This document shows positions 18,099 through 26,109 of a DNA stretch of 64,000 bases, one piece after another. The translations under genes were made by a program, and so were the position numbers. Origin of the DNA: Flavobacterium sp. SUN052 (GTDB lineage Bacteria > Bacteroidota > Bacteroidia > Flavobacteriales > Flavobacteriaceae); assembly GCF_028867935.1 (NCBI RefSeq), contig NZ_JAPQNS010000006.1, positions 248,001 to 312,000 on the forward strand. Reading direction: 5' to 3'. The notes beneath the pieces are model-generated. The model had not been told where the DNA came from. It saw only the letters and a program-made list of their open reading frames with translations, and ran no database searches. How positions within the stretch are numbered: position 1 is the first letter of the stretch; each line of letters starts with the position of its first letter.

Positions 18099-18292
18099 CA
18101 AGTAGCCAGTACCTGAATACAACTCAGCGCTCTATTTACACCGTTCGGCCCTTTGTTTTGACGCTTGATGTAGTATGATTTTTAGCAATCCGTCTGATTG
18201 TCACAACTTTGTCCCGTTCAACAAGAACAACCAAAAACAACAACAAAAACTTCTGAATCAAAAACCCGCTGGTACTGTCGTGAAAAGCAAGT

Positions 18293-18392
18293 TTTGGGTT
18301 AGGATTTTTTCAATATCTTTGACTCATCCAAAGGACAACTCTGCCACGGTGGATTGATCCTGTGTAGTCCCGCTAGTCGGGACTATTTTTTT
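18293..18392 (+). ncRNA. Candidate short transcript: promoter, about 68-nt RNA and strong terminator
   Basis: A TTTG at 18293-18296 and TATCTTTG at 18314-18321 (17-nt spacing) form a good Bacteroidota promoter. About 45 nt later a hairpin with arms TAGTCCCG (18365-18372) and CGGGACTA (18378-18385) is followed by seven T. The stretch between contains smaller pairings (CCAC-G-GTGG; GGACAA with TTGATCC). No ORF fits. It would give an RNA of about 65-70 nt running antisense to the 3' end of the transposase frame. It may be an original small RNA gene behind which the IS inserted. Confidence 0.4.
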
Positions 18393-19448
18393 GTCATTCC
18401 GATCTAGCTTACTAGTTGATAGGGTTTCTCTTTTTGCCTGAATCGAATACGTTGGATCATACATTGTTTGATGACGCCATAATCCATAAGCTAACAGAAG
18501 TAACTTCTTTTGTACAGCTACGTATGCCTTCATCTTGGTGTTGGTCTTCTGATAAACCCGCTCATAGAGTGCCTGACAGCTAGGTTCTCCGAAGCGAACC
18601 GCATTGAAGGCCGGCAAGTGCAGAATACGGCGAATGCGACTATTACCCTTTTTAGAAATGCGCGTTTTGCCTGACCTGTTGCCCGATTGATTTTCAATCA
18701 CATCATAACCAGCATAACTCACCAGTTGCCGTTGATTTGCGAATCCCTCAAACCCATTGGTTTCTGCAATCAGTACCGCGACCGACAGCATAGCTAAGCC
18801 TTTGATGGCCGTAAGCCGCTCAACTTGTGCTTTCAAAACGGTATCCTCCTCGATTAACTTCTGGATGGCCTTCTCCAGGGCTTCCAGCTGTTGATCATAG
18901 ACGGCTAATAGTTTAGCGTTCTGTTTTGTGATAAAGTCATCGCCTATCGCACTATAATCCAGCGCATGTTGCTGATTGCGACATTGGGTTTTCCACTCTT
19001 GAAACCGCTGATGCTGACGGGTCAGCAAGCGTAAGCTGTAGATGTTTTTGGATAAGGGTTTCCACAAATTAAGCTGTTGTTCCAGACCCATTCGAGCCAA
19101 CCCCTGGGCGTCAATTTTGTCATTCTTAGACTTGTATCCCAGGCTTTTGAGGTAGTGTTTTGCCTTGTTGGGTAGAAGAATACAGACCGACTGATCCTTC
19201 TGATAAAAGTGCCAGGCGACAGCCTCATGGTAGACACCTGTCGACTCCATGACGTAGCGGAGTGGTAAGCCGTCAGTCTTCCGGTGTTTACTAACCCATT
19301 GCTCTAATTGGGCAAAAGCAGTCGCTTTGTTGGCCACTTTGGTCGAACCTTTGACCACTACCCGTCCTTCACTATCAATCACCGAAAGGCAAACCTGTAA
19401 TGAATCCTTACTGATGTCTAGGCCAACACAATAGCGTAGTAGTTGCAT
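18324..19448 (-). CDS. IS110-family transposase (DEDD recombinase)
   Basis: A 374-residue protein from the ATG at 19448 (MQLLRYCVGLDISKDSL). The upstream in-frame extension is rejected because it covers the likely non-coding end. The RuvC-like N-terminal domain has D11 in GLDISKDS, an acidic residue in YVMESTGVYHE, and KNDKIDAQGLA. The C-terminal Transposase_20 domain has the helix-hairpin-helix AIKGLAMLSVAVLIAETNG and the conserved serine region SYAGYDVIENQSGNRSGKT. Intact by inspection. The last 25-30 residues cross the terminator of the adjacent small transcript and may be flanking DNA read in frame. Confidence 0.92.
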   Translation of the reverse strand: MQLLRYCVGLDISKDSLQVCLSVIDSEGRVVVKGSTKVANKATAFAQLEQWVSKHRKTDGLPLRYVMESTGVYHEAVAWHFYQKDQSVCILLPNKAKHYLKSLGYKSKNDKIDAQGLARMGLEQQLNLWKPLSKNIYSLRLLTRQHQRFQEWKTQCRNQQHALDYSAIGDDFITKQNAKLLAVYDQQLEALEKAIQKLIEEDTVLKAQVERLTAIKGLAMLSVAVLIAETNGFEGFANQRQLVSYAGYDVIENQSGNRSGKTRISKKGNSRIRRILHLPAFNAVRFGEPSCQALYERVYQKTNTKMKAYVAVQKKLLLLAYGLWRHQTMYDPTYSIQAKRETLSTSKLDRNDKKIVPTSGTTQDQSTVAELSFG

Positions 19449-19680
19449 ACAAAAGGGGATTAAAGGGTAAACGAATTGGTTGATCGACCGCCTTTTCCCG
19501 CCTTTGCACATGCATGCCAGATCATAGCCAATGGCCACGTCTATAGGTACTGTTGGAGCTACAGGGAAAAGACAAGCTAGCCAGAGCAACCAGCGGTACA
19601 GTATCGGTTGGACGTACTATCGGCGGAACTCAGGATGCTGGCTAGCTTTGTCAGACCTTACTCAAAAATTGTACTTTTTC
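18393..19680 (-). mobile_element. IS110-family insertion element (ends approximate)
   Basis: Supported by an intact IS110 transposase and about 230 bp of non-coding structured DNA upstream of it, the usual layout of this family. IS110 elements lack long terminal inverted repeats and usually make no clear target duplication, so the ends cannot be fixed by eye. The left limit is put just after the T-run of the small transcript's terminator; the right limit is put before the promoter region of the next secreted-protein gene. It separates two related small secreted-protein genes. Confidence 0.6.
19560..19660 (-). ncRNA. Candidate bridge RNA region of the IS110 element
   Basis: On the transposase strand, GACAAAGCTAGCCAG (19652-19638) can pair with CTGGCTAGCTTGTC (19584-19571), a 14-bp stem with a single bulge. 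It encloses about 53 nt with repeated GTAC and CGGT-type segments that could form inner loops. It lies roughly 120-200 nt upstream of the transposase ATG. In IS110-family elements such as IS621 this non-coding end encodes the bridge RNA that pairs with donor and target DNA. Fold and position agree; loop assignment was not attempted. Confidence 0.45.
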
Positions 19681-19723
19681 TGATAAGATCAACTGAAAAC
19701 AAAGATATGTTCGGCGGACCATC

Positions 19724-20143
19724 ATGAAAACTGTAGTAAAATCTCTGTTATTAGGCCTGTCGCTATTTGCAGCCTTTTGTGCCCTCCTCGTCGTTTCGGC
19801 TTCTGCTGTTGAAGCTCGCCCAATGGCCAAAGACAAAAAAGTAATTACGGCTGTGCGCCACGTTGCCTACGCAACTGCGTCAGGACGAGCCATCAACGTA
19901 AACGTCGAGAAACCGGCGGGCGAAGCATTGCGTGTCGAGTTTATCGGCACCAAGGGTAATGTGTTGGGCGAGCAATTTGTGAGCAAGCAGTCGGGAACGT
20001 ACAGCGTGAAATTCAATGTAGAGCAACTGCCCGATGGTGTTTACGGCGTTCGGATTATCGGCAAAGAAACAGTTGGTCAGTACTCGTTCACGCTGAAAAC
20101 CCGCGACGTACAGGAGACAGGCCGCACCCTGAGTCTACAATAA
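19724..20143 (+). CDS. Small secreted protein related to the one at 17.7 kb
   Basis: A 139-residue protein with a signal peptide (KSLLLGLSLFAAFCALLVVS, then SAVEARP). The mature part has the same strand plan as the protein encoded at 17682-18098: LRVEFIGTKGNVLGEQFVSK followed by FNVEQLPDGVYGVRIIGKE. Similarity is in pattern rather than high identity. The fold resembles the small sandwiches of T9SS sorting domains, but the protein is too short to be a cargo enzyme. It ends at a strong terminator. Function unknown; possibly a surface or periplasmic binding protein. Confidence 0.75.
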   Translation: MKTVVKSLLLGLSLFAAFCALLVVSASAVEARPMAKDKKVITAVRHVAYATASGRAINVNVEKPAGEALRVEFIGTKGNVLGEQFVSKQSGTYSVKFNVEQLPDGVYGVRIIGKETVGQYSFTLKTRDVQETGRTLSLQ

Positions 20144-20185
20144 AACCACCGGTTCACCCTTCCTCTTTATTCACTCTTTTTAACC

Positions 20186-20221
20186 GCGCCCCGGTCTGCT
20201 TCGGCAAGCCGGGGCGCTTTT
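20186..20221 (+). terminator. Rho-independent terminator
   Basis: Arms GCGCCCCGG (20186-20194) and CCGGGGCGC (20209-20217), 14-nt loop, followed by four T. It serves the small secreted-protein gene and also lies 10 nt beyond the stop of the convergent barrel gene. Confidence 0.85.
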
Positions 20222-20230
20222 GTAGATAAC

Positions 20231-21448
20231 CTAAAACACTTCGCTGAAGTTGAAGAATAAACCGTGCGAGCCGCCGATGCCAACGCCGTAGTCAATGGCC
20301 AGGTTAGCGCGGGATATTTTGTTCAGGTTCAATCGAAGTCCCGCACCAGCGGCTGGTGCCATGCCCTGGAATGTGTTGCTGGCTACTTCGGTTACGGTTT
20401 GTGCATTGGCAAATACCACACCGCCCAGTAGCCTGTTTCGGGTTAGGTTAAAACGGTATTCTGTTTCGAGATACAGAAGATTTTTACCCCGGAAGCGGCC
20501 CTGAATATAACCCCGTCCGGTATTGTTGTGCGTGTCCCAACCGGTGCTGGGTAAATCGAGAAAAGGTGGAGTACCTGATAAGGTCAGGGCGTTGTACGAC
20601 CAGAACGCCAGAATATTCTCTGAGAAGGAAGAGGGTTGAATGTATGTTCGTGCTTCAACCAGCAGCGACTGATAATTGCTGTTGCTGCCCAGTATTTCCA
20701 GGTTAGGCCGGTATTGCAAATTGGCATAATAACCCTTGGTTGGGTTAAGTGAATTGGCCCGATTGTCGAACAGCAAGCTGACCAGTAAACCCGACGATAT
20801 GGACCGGCCAGCGACCCCGTTCTGATACGTCGAAATTTGGGTTACATCGTGGTTATCCTGCTGACTTACAATGTTCCAGTGCAGGTCGAGCGCGTATCCT
20901 AACCCCCCATACAGGTTTGGGCCGAGGTGTTTGAGTACTTTCTGGTAAATCCGTAAATACTCGTAGTCCATGTTTATTTCGCGGTCCAGCGAGGTGTTCA
21001 CAACTCCCAACCCAAAAGTGCTCTGGGGGTATTGCATAAGCCGCCAGTCGCCGATCCAGACCATTTGGTTCTGAGCGCTCCAGACAGTAGGCGCAAACAT
21101 CAGAATAGACTGTTTATTAAGTGTATACGTACCCGACGCAATCAATGTAGACAAGTTGGCCCCTGGTTGCTGGAAGGCAACGTTAACCAATGCCTGCACC
21201 AGAAAACTGTTTTGTAGGGTGTAGCCGATCTGCGGAATGAAAGCGACGAATTTACCACCGGTTTTGAGCGTAGATGAGTCGTGAGGCACAATTCGTTTCC
21301 AGCGTGGCAACATCGCGTGAACTACATCGGCCAGATCCTGCTGGGGATGGCTGACGGGTAAATCGGGCCGAGCGGTCGAATCTGATAGCTGACCATATAC
21401 GGGTTCAGCAAACAGAAACAGCACTAAGAAACAACGGATCAAGAACAT
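20231..21448 (-). CDS. BamA/TamA-family outer-membrane barrel protein
   Basis: A 405-residue outer-membrane protein with signal peptide MFLIRCFLVLFLFAEPVYGQ. The body has alternating beta-strands and the surface-antigen (D15) pattern: FDNRANSLNPTKGYYANLQY, GRGYIQGRFRGKNLLYLETE and a C-terminal GIGGSHGLFFNFSEVF ending in Phe, the barrel insertion signal. POTRA domains are missing, so it is not the essential BamA but one of the short paralogues common in Bacteroidota, often of uncertain function. A perfect palindrome lies 25 nt upstream of the start. Confidence 0.85.
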   Translation of the reverse strand: MFLIRCFLVLFLFAEPVYGQLSDSTARPDLPVSHPQQDLADVVHAMLPRWKRIVPHDSSTLKTGGKFVAFIPQIGYTLQNSFLVQALVNVAFQQPGANLSTLIASGTYTLNKQSILMFAPTVWSAQNQMVWIGDWRLMQYPQSTFGLGVVNTSLDREINMDYEYLRIYQKVLKHLGPNLYGGLGYALDLHWNIVSQQDNHDVTQISTYQNGVAGRSISSGLLVSLLFDNRANSLNPTKGYYANLQYRPNLEILGSNSNYQSLLVEARTYIQPSSFSENILAFWSYNALTLSGTPPFLDLPSTGWDTHNNTGRGYIQGRFRGKNLLYLETEYRFNLTRNRLLGGVVFANAQTVTEVASNTFQGMAPAAGAGLRLNLNKISRANLAIDYGVGIGGSHGLFFNFSEVF

Positions 21449-21472
21449 GCAGGTTGAAAGCTACTCTGACCT

Positions 21473-21490
21473 GATTGACAGGTGTCAATC
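21473..21490. promoter_or_regulatory. 18-bp perfect palindrome upstream of the barrel gene
   Basis: GATTGACAGGTGTCAATC is its own reverse complement except for the central GG/CC step, giving 8-bp perfect arms. It sits 25-42 nt before the ATG of the barrel gene, a usual operator position. No regulator is next to it. Confidence 0.45.
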
Positions 21491-21576
21491 CAGAAAACGT
21501 ATCAATACAACCTAAATGACATAAAAAAAATCCTTTATGCGACAGCAATCAGGCATTTGGCAAAATTATAGCCTCG

Positions 21577-23010
21577 TTACTTTGCCTTTTGTTTGGAGAG
21601 AATGAAATCCGATAGTTTTTCAATATCGGTGGGACTGATGGCTCCCTCCCAGGCCGGCATTCCTTTGTCGACCATGCCAACCCGAATGGTGTGCATGACC
21701 GCGCTTCGGGTAGATCCATTGTTGAGCGTTACTAACCCTTTTGCCCGGTCGGTGCCTTCCAGGTTTTGCCCGTGGCAACTGCCACACAATTGCTGATACA
21801 GTGCTTCTGGGCCAATAGTCGTCGTCACGGCGTTTCCTGGTTGAGTCATCATGTTGGCTCCCGAAAAGGAATGGGCTAGGTCGCCGGTAGCTGCTGGGCG
21901 AAGTCGTAGTATCAGATCGTAATCAGGGCGGGGCGTTCCTTCCGGCGGATCGTGCTGAGAGGTTGAAAAATAAATGAACCCGTCGGGGCCAACCGTCACC
22001 GTTCTCAACCGCCCGAATTGCTTATGCAGAAAACGTCCCTGACTCACCACCTTGCCCGCTTGCACCTGAATGTTCGCCATCGACTCTCCCCGTAAACAGG
22101 CAACCAGTAATGAGCCTCGCAGAGTGGGGAAGGCATCTCCCGTGTAAAAAATTGCCCCCGACGGTCCAATCGAGGGTGTGTACTCCGCCAATGGTGAAAT
22201 AACTCCAGCTGCCGTATCGCGGTGATGAATGCGGGGCCAACCGTAATTGCCGCCTTTTTCAATCTGATTTATTTCGTCTCCACCAGAAGGCCCGTGTTCT
22301 GAGTCAAACAAAATACCGGTGCCGGGCTGAAAAGCCAGCCCCTGTGGGTTACGGTGACCGTAGGACCAGATTTCATGGCGAGCTGTATCACTTTTGGTAA
22401 ATGGATTGTCGGTTGGCGCGCTACCATCATCATTAAGACGCAGAATCTTACCGTTCAGCGATTTAAGATCCTGGGCCAGCATGGGTCGGTCGGCATCGCC
22501 CGTTGTTACGTACAGCTTACCGTCGGGCCCAAACACCAGGCGGCAACCTGTGTGATTTTGGTTGGCCAGAATCCCGTCGATAATTGTCGTTGGACGAAGC
22601 AGTGTATCCCGCTCAAACGCGTAGCGCATCACCTTTAACAGGGGGGTGTTACTGTCGGCATTTTTGTAGTTGTAAGCCAGATAAACGTACCGGTTCCTCT
22701 GAAAATCGGGGTGTACACAAACGCCCAGCAGCCCCATTTTCTTTGTTGTTTCGACATCGCTTAGCGTAAGAGCGGTCCTGTTGATCAGTTTGTTAGCCCG
22801 GTACAGCCGGATTCGACCCGCTCGTTCGCTGAATAGCATGGTTCGGTCGGGTAAAAACGTGATCTCCCAGGGCACAATCAGGTTTCGGGCAACCGTATCC
22901 ACTACAAAATAATCGGATGATACCGGCGCTGGTTTGCTTCCGGTAAAAGCCGTTACGCAAAAGCTGACAAGGCTGATGCCCAATAGTAGCGTAGAGCCGC
23001 TTGTTCTCAT
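21577..23010 (-). CDS. PQQ-dependent sugar dehydrogenase fused to cytochrome c
   Basis: A 477-residue exported protein. After a signal peptide (LLLGISLVSFCVTAFTG) comes a six-bladed soluble-glucose-dehydrogenase-type propeller (residues about 38-375): VPWEITFLPDRTMLFSERAG, LLGVCVHPDF, HTGCRLVFGPDGKLYVTTGD, SYGHRNPQGLAF and a Ca/PQQ loop SEHGPSGGDEIN. A C-terminal class I cytochrome c domain has CGSCHG at 409-414 and a probable axial Met at 451 (KGMPAW). It oxidises aldoses in the periplasm and passes electrons through its own heme. PQQ synthesis genes are not in the window. Confidence 0.88.
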   Translation of the reverse strand: MRTSGSTLLLGISLVSFCVTAFTGSKPAPVSSDYFVVDTVARNLIVPWEITFLPDRTMLFSERAGRIRLYRANKLINRTALTLSDVETTKKMGLLGVCVHPDFQRNRYVYLAYNYKNADSNTPLLKVMRYAFERDTLLRPTTIIDGILANQNHTGCRLVFGPDGKLYVTTGDADRPMLAQDLKSLNGKILRLNDDGSAPTDNPFTKSDTARHEIWSYGHRNPQGLAFQPGTGILFDSEHGPSGGDEINQIEKGGNYGWPRIHHRDTAAGVISPLAEYTPSIGPSGAIFYTGDAFPTLRGSLLVACLRGESMANIQVQAGKVVSQGRFLHKQFGRLRTVTVGPDGFIYFSTSQHDPPEGTPRPDYDLILRLRPAATGDLAHSFSGANMMTQPGNAVTTTIGPEALYQQLCGSCHGQNLEGTDRAKGLVTLNNGSTRSAVMHTIRVGMVDKGMPAWEGAISPTDIEKLSDFILSKQKAK

Positions 23011-23080
23011 GCGACAGTGATTAGTGAGCCACTGCTCTGGTTTATCGACACGTAAACGATTTGATCCAACTCAACCTGGC

Positions 23081-24391
23081 TTACACCGGGTACTTCCACT
23101 CACCCCGATAGGCGCGGCTCAGGAGCTTGTTGGCTTCGGCATCGCCCGGAATCTGGTTGCCATCCCAGGCAACGCTGCGGCCCAGTTTCAGCGATAACAT
23201 GCCCAGCAAGGCCATATTGGTGGAACGATGACCAATTTCGATGTCGCAAACGGGGAGTTTGTTCGTTTTAATACTCTCCAGGAAATTAGCCCAAAGGAGC
23301 GCAATATTCTGATCGTCGGGTTTGTCCAGTTGGGCATCCTGATGAATAGTCGGCTTTTTCGGGTCCGACGGGTAGAATGTCCAGCCGTCGAGCCAGCCCT
23401 GGTGGAATGTGCCTTCGGTTCCGTAGAAATATACGCCAACGGCTTGCTGAGGATGCGTTTTTTCGGCCATATTCCCACCAAACGTCCGGTGTTCCCATAC
23501 AGCCGTAAAATCATTATCAAATTCGAAGGTTGACACCTGATGGTCAGGCGCGTCGGTACTGTCCTGCTTAATCGCCCGTCCGCCGGTCGTATACACCTTG
23601 CGCGGATGATTTTGCTCCGTTATCCACAAGATTTGATCCATCCAGTGAATACCCCAGTCACCGAGGGTACCATTGGCATAGTTCAGAAAATTACGCCAGC
23701 CTCTAGGATGCATGGCGGAATTGTAGGCACGCAATGGGGCGGGCCCGCACCACATGTTCCAATCCATTTCTTTAGGCGCTTCTGTATCGGGTGTTGGCTG
23801 ACCAGCCCCACCGGCATAATGCACAAAGGCCCGTGCCATACCGATTTTCCCAAGCTTGCCCGACCGTATAAACTCTCTGCCCGACACATTGTGGGGCGAT
23901 ACGCGCCGGTGCATTCCCACCTGGCAGATCCGACCCGTTTCTCGGGCGGTTTTTACCATCGCTTTTCCTTCGTTGATGGTATGGCTAATGGGTTTTTCTA
24001 CGTACACGTGAGCGCCAGCCTTCATAGCCGCAATGGCAATGAGCGGATGCCAGTGGTCGGGCGTGGCCACAATAACGATTTGGGGCTTTTCGGTGGCAAG
24101 CATTTCCCGGTAATCCTGGTACAGCTTCGGCTGATCGGAAGTTAGCTTACTCAGCTCCTCGCTGGTTTTTTTGAGTTGGCGCGTATCGACATCGCAGAGG
24201 GCAACAATTTTGGATTCGCCTGCCTGCACGGCGCAGCGTAGAATATTGCCACCCCACCAACCAGAACCCACCACGGCAGTACGGTATTTTTCGGCGGCTT
24301 TGCGAGTGATAAATGCCCGAACCTCCAGCGGGTCGGTTATGAGGGAAGCTCCGGCGAGTGCCGAGGTTTTCAGAAAATCAGTACGGTTCAT
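23081..24391 (-). CDS. Gfo/Idh/MocA-family oxidoreductase, exported
   Basis: A 436-residue NAD(P)-type oxidoreductase. The N-terminus (MNRTDFLKTSALAGASLIT) looks like a secretion signal without a clear twin Arg. The Rossmann fold starts at YRTAVVGSGWWGGNILRCA; ALCDVDTRQL and ATPDHWHPLIAIAAMKAG follow, with the family motif YVEKPISHTI carrying the catalytic Lys. The C-terminal domain has NWGIHWMDQ-type sequence (GDWGIHWMDQILW). It belongs to the periplasmic GFO_IDH_MocA group frequent in Bacteroidota, sometimes glycosidases acting by an oxidative mechanism. It follows xylA on the same strand, but a terminator separates them. Confidence 0.88.
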   Translation of the reverse strand: MNRTDFLKTSALAGASLITDPLEVRAFITRKAAEKYRTAVVGSGWWGGNILRCAVQAGESKIVALCDVDTRQLKKTSEELSKLTSDQPKLYQDYREMLATEKPQIVIVATPDHWHPLIAIAAMKAGAHVYVEKPISHTINEGKAMVKTARETGRICQVGMHRRVSPHNVSGREFIRSGKLGKIGMARAFVHYAGGAGQPTPDTEAPKEMDWNMWCGPAPLRAYNSAMHPRGWRNFLNYANGTLGDWGIHWMDQILWITEQNHPRKVYTTGGRAIKQDSTDAPDHQVSTFEFDNDFTAVWEHRTFGGNMAEKTHPQQAVGVYFYGTEGTFHQGWLDGWTFYPSDPKKPTIHQDAQLDKPDDQNIALLWANFLESIKTNKLPVCDIEIGHRSTNMALLGMLSLKLGRSVAWDGNQIPGDAEANKLLSRAYRGEWKYPV

Positions 24392-24484
24392 CAGGCGAGA
24401 CAGGATTACTAGTCAGTAAAGCTTTGTCCTCCTTTATGCTACTGATTGGGTTTAGCTGCCTTCAACGTCAGGGAAGGTCAACAA

Positions 24485-24540
24485 AAAACCTGTTGTATGC
24501 CGTGCGCACCTCTTGCATGGAGTGGCATATAACAAGTTTT
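24485..24540 (-). terminator. Terminator downstream of xylA
   Basis: Arms 24485-24501 and 24524-24540 pair over 17 bp with two G-T type mismatches and a 22-nt loop. On the minus strand the stem is followed by a run of six T, the form of a rho-independent terminator for xylose isomerase. Confidence 0.7.
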
Positions 24541-24545
24541 CTTTT

Positions 24546-24614
24546 CGACAGGATTACAGGATAAAACAGATTTTTAGTCATTACAAATCCTGTTTTATCC
24601 TGTGATCCTGTCGG
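24546..24614. repeat. Long inverted repeat of ACAGGAT-type units
   Basis: Arms 24546-24573 and 24585-24614 are complementary over about 28 bp with one mismatch and one extra base, around an 11-nt loop. They are built from ACAGGAT-like units, a kind of repeat often scattered in Bacteroidota genomes. It lies 10 nt beyond the xylA stop, in front of the terminator. Confidence 0.75.
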
Positions 24615-24624
24615 AAAAACTATA

Positions 24625-25956
24625 CTATATATATTGATTGATAATGCTTTCCAGCCATTCCTGCTTACCGCTACGAACCTGAGGCTCGCCATTCTGCAAG
24701 GTATAGCTGCGCAGGTCTTCCAGCGTCAATTTGCCTTCTTCAAACGCTTTTCCCTGACCACCGTCAAACGAGGCATACCGGTCGTTGCGGAATTTGAGGT
24801 AATCCGAGTCTTTCAGGATGTTGTCGGCTACAATAAACGAACGGGCAAAAGCATCCATACCGCTGATGTGGGCGATGAATAAATCCTCGAAATCGGTTGA
24901 GTTCCGACGCACTTTCGCATCGAAATTGATACCGCCGGGTTTAATACCACCCGCCTGGTGAATCACCAGAGCCGCTTCCACCAGTTCATACAGGTTGATC
25001 GGGAATTGATCGGTATCCCATCCATTCTGGTTATCGCCCCGGTTTGCGTCGATGCTGCCCAGCATACCTGCATCGGCGGCTACCTGCAACTCATGATCGA
25101 AGGTGTGGCCCGCCAGAGTGGCGTGGTTTACTTCAATGTTTAGCTGGAAATCTTTATCTAACCCGTATTGGCGCAGGAAACCAATAACCGTAGCCGCATC
25201 ATAATCGTACTGGTGTTTGGTAGGTTCCATGGGCTTCGGCTCAATGAAGAACGTACCCTGGAAACCCTGCTTGCGAGCGTAATCGCGGGCCATAGTCAGG
25301 AACTTAGCCAGGTGCTCCACTTCGCGCTTCATATTGGTGTTCAGCAGCGACATATAGCCTTCGCGACCACCCCAGAACACGTAATTTTCGCCACCCAGAG
25401 CGATAGTTGCATCAATGGCGTTTTTAACCTGCGTTCCGGCATAGGCCAGCACGGCAAAATCGGGATTGGTCGATGCGCCGTTCATGTAGCGGGGGTTTGA
25501 GAACACATTAGCCGTTCCCCACAACAATTTTACACCACTTTCAACCTGTTTCTGTTTCGCATAATCAACAATGGCTTGCAGGCGGCTCTCATAGTCACTG
25601 GCCGAGGGGCCCTCATCTACCAGGTCGATGTCGTGGAAGCAATAGTACGGCGCATTGATTTTGGTGAAAAATTCGAAAGCGGCATCCATTTTCATCTTGG
25701 CGCGTACGTTGGCATCGTTGTCCTGATCCCAAGGGAACTCCCGGGTACCTGGTCCGAACGGATCGCCACCCGCTCCGCAGAAGGTGTGCCAGTAGCTAAT
25801 AGCAAAGCGAAGCTGCTCGCGCAGGGTTTTGCCGTTAACAACTAAATCAGGATTGTACCATTTAAAGGCTAATGGATTTTTAGATTTCGGGCCTTCATAA
25901 GCGATGGCACCAATGCCGGAAAAGTATTCCCGGTCACCCAGGGTGATGGTTGACAT
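24625..25956 (-). CDS. xylA: Xylose isomerase
   Basis: A 443-residue TIM-barrel metal enzyme that interconverts D-xylose and D-xylulose in the cytosol. Class II length and N-terminus ([19 protein letters not shown]) are evident. Seen motifs: [26 protein letters not shown] with the catalytic His and Asp, [31 protein letters not shown] with metal-binding residues, and [18 protein letters not shown]. It ends [14 protein letters not shown]. No xylulokinase is adjacent. The Nudix-type regulator gene lies directly upstream on the same strand, and two palindromic sites precede the start. Confidence 0.96.
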   Translation of the reverse strand: MSTITLGDREYFSGIGAIAYEGPKSKNPLAFKWYNPDLVVNGKTLREQLRFAISYWHTFCGAGGDPFGPGTREFPWDQDNDANVRAKMKMDAAFEFFTKINAPYYCFHDIDLVDEGPSASDYESRLQAIVDYAKQKQVESGVKLLWGTANVFSNPRYMNGASTNPDFAVLAYAGTQVKNAIDATIALGGENYVFWGGREGYMSLLNTNMKREVEHLAKFLTMARDYARKQGFQGTFFIEPKPMEPTKHQYDYDAATVIGFLRQYGLDKDFQLNIEVNHATLAGHTFDHELQVAADAGMLGSIDANRGDNQNGWDTDQFPINLYELVEAALVIHQAGGIKPGGINFDAKVRRNSTDFEDLFIAHISGMDAFARSFIVADNILKDSDYLKFRNDRYASFDGGQGKAFEEGKLTLEDLRSYTLQNGEPQVRSGKQEWLESIINQYI

Positions 25957-25973
25957 GAGTAAAAATTAAGTAT

Positions 25974-26016
25974 AGTGTAAAATTGACACTTATTTTATAA
26001 ATGTCAAAGCGACACC
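25974..26016 (-). promoter_or_regulatory. Pair of imperfect palindromes upstream of xylA
   Basis: On the minus strand, site A (25990-25974) reads AGTGTCAATTTTACACT and site B (26016-26000) reads GGTGTCGCTTTGACATT. Both fit GTGTC-N7-ACA, centres 26 bp apart. Site B contains TCGCTTTG, one base from the -7 consensus TAnnTTTG, so binding would compete with RNA polymerase. The likely binder is the Nudix-type regulator encoded upstream (inference). Confidence 0.5.
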
Positions 26017-26109
26017 TAATTTCTTTTTCAATGAAATTGCCTGTTGCGCTAAAAGAAGATAGAATTGAAAAGTAGATTTTGCTCTTGATGAGCTGGTTAC
26101 GGAGTTAGT

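Noticed and set aside
18175..18357. 60-codon plus-strand frame before the IS110 element
   Set aside because: It crosses a good promoter and has low-complexity Asn/Gln/Lys content; more likely non-coding.
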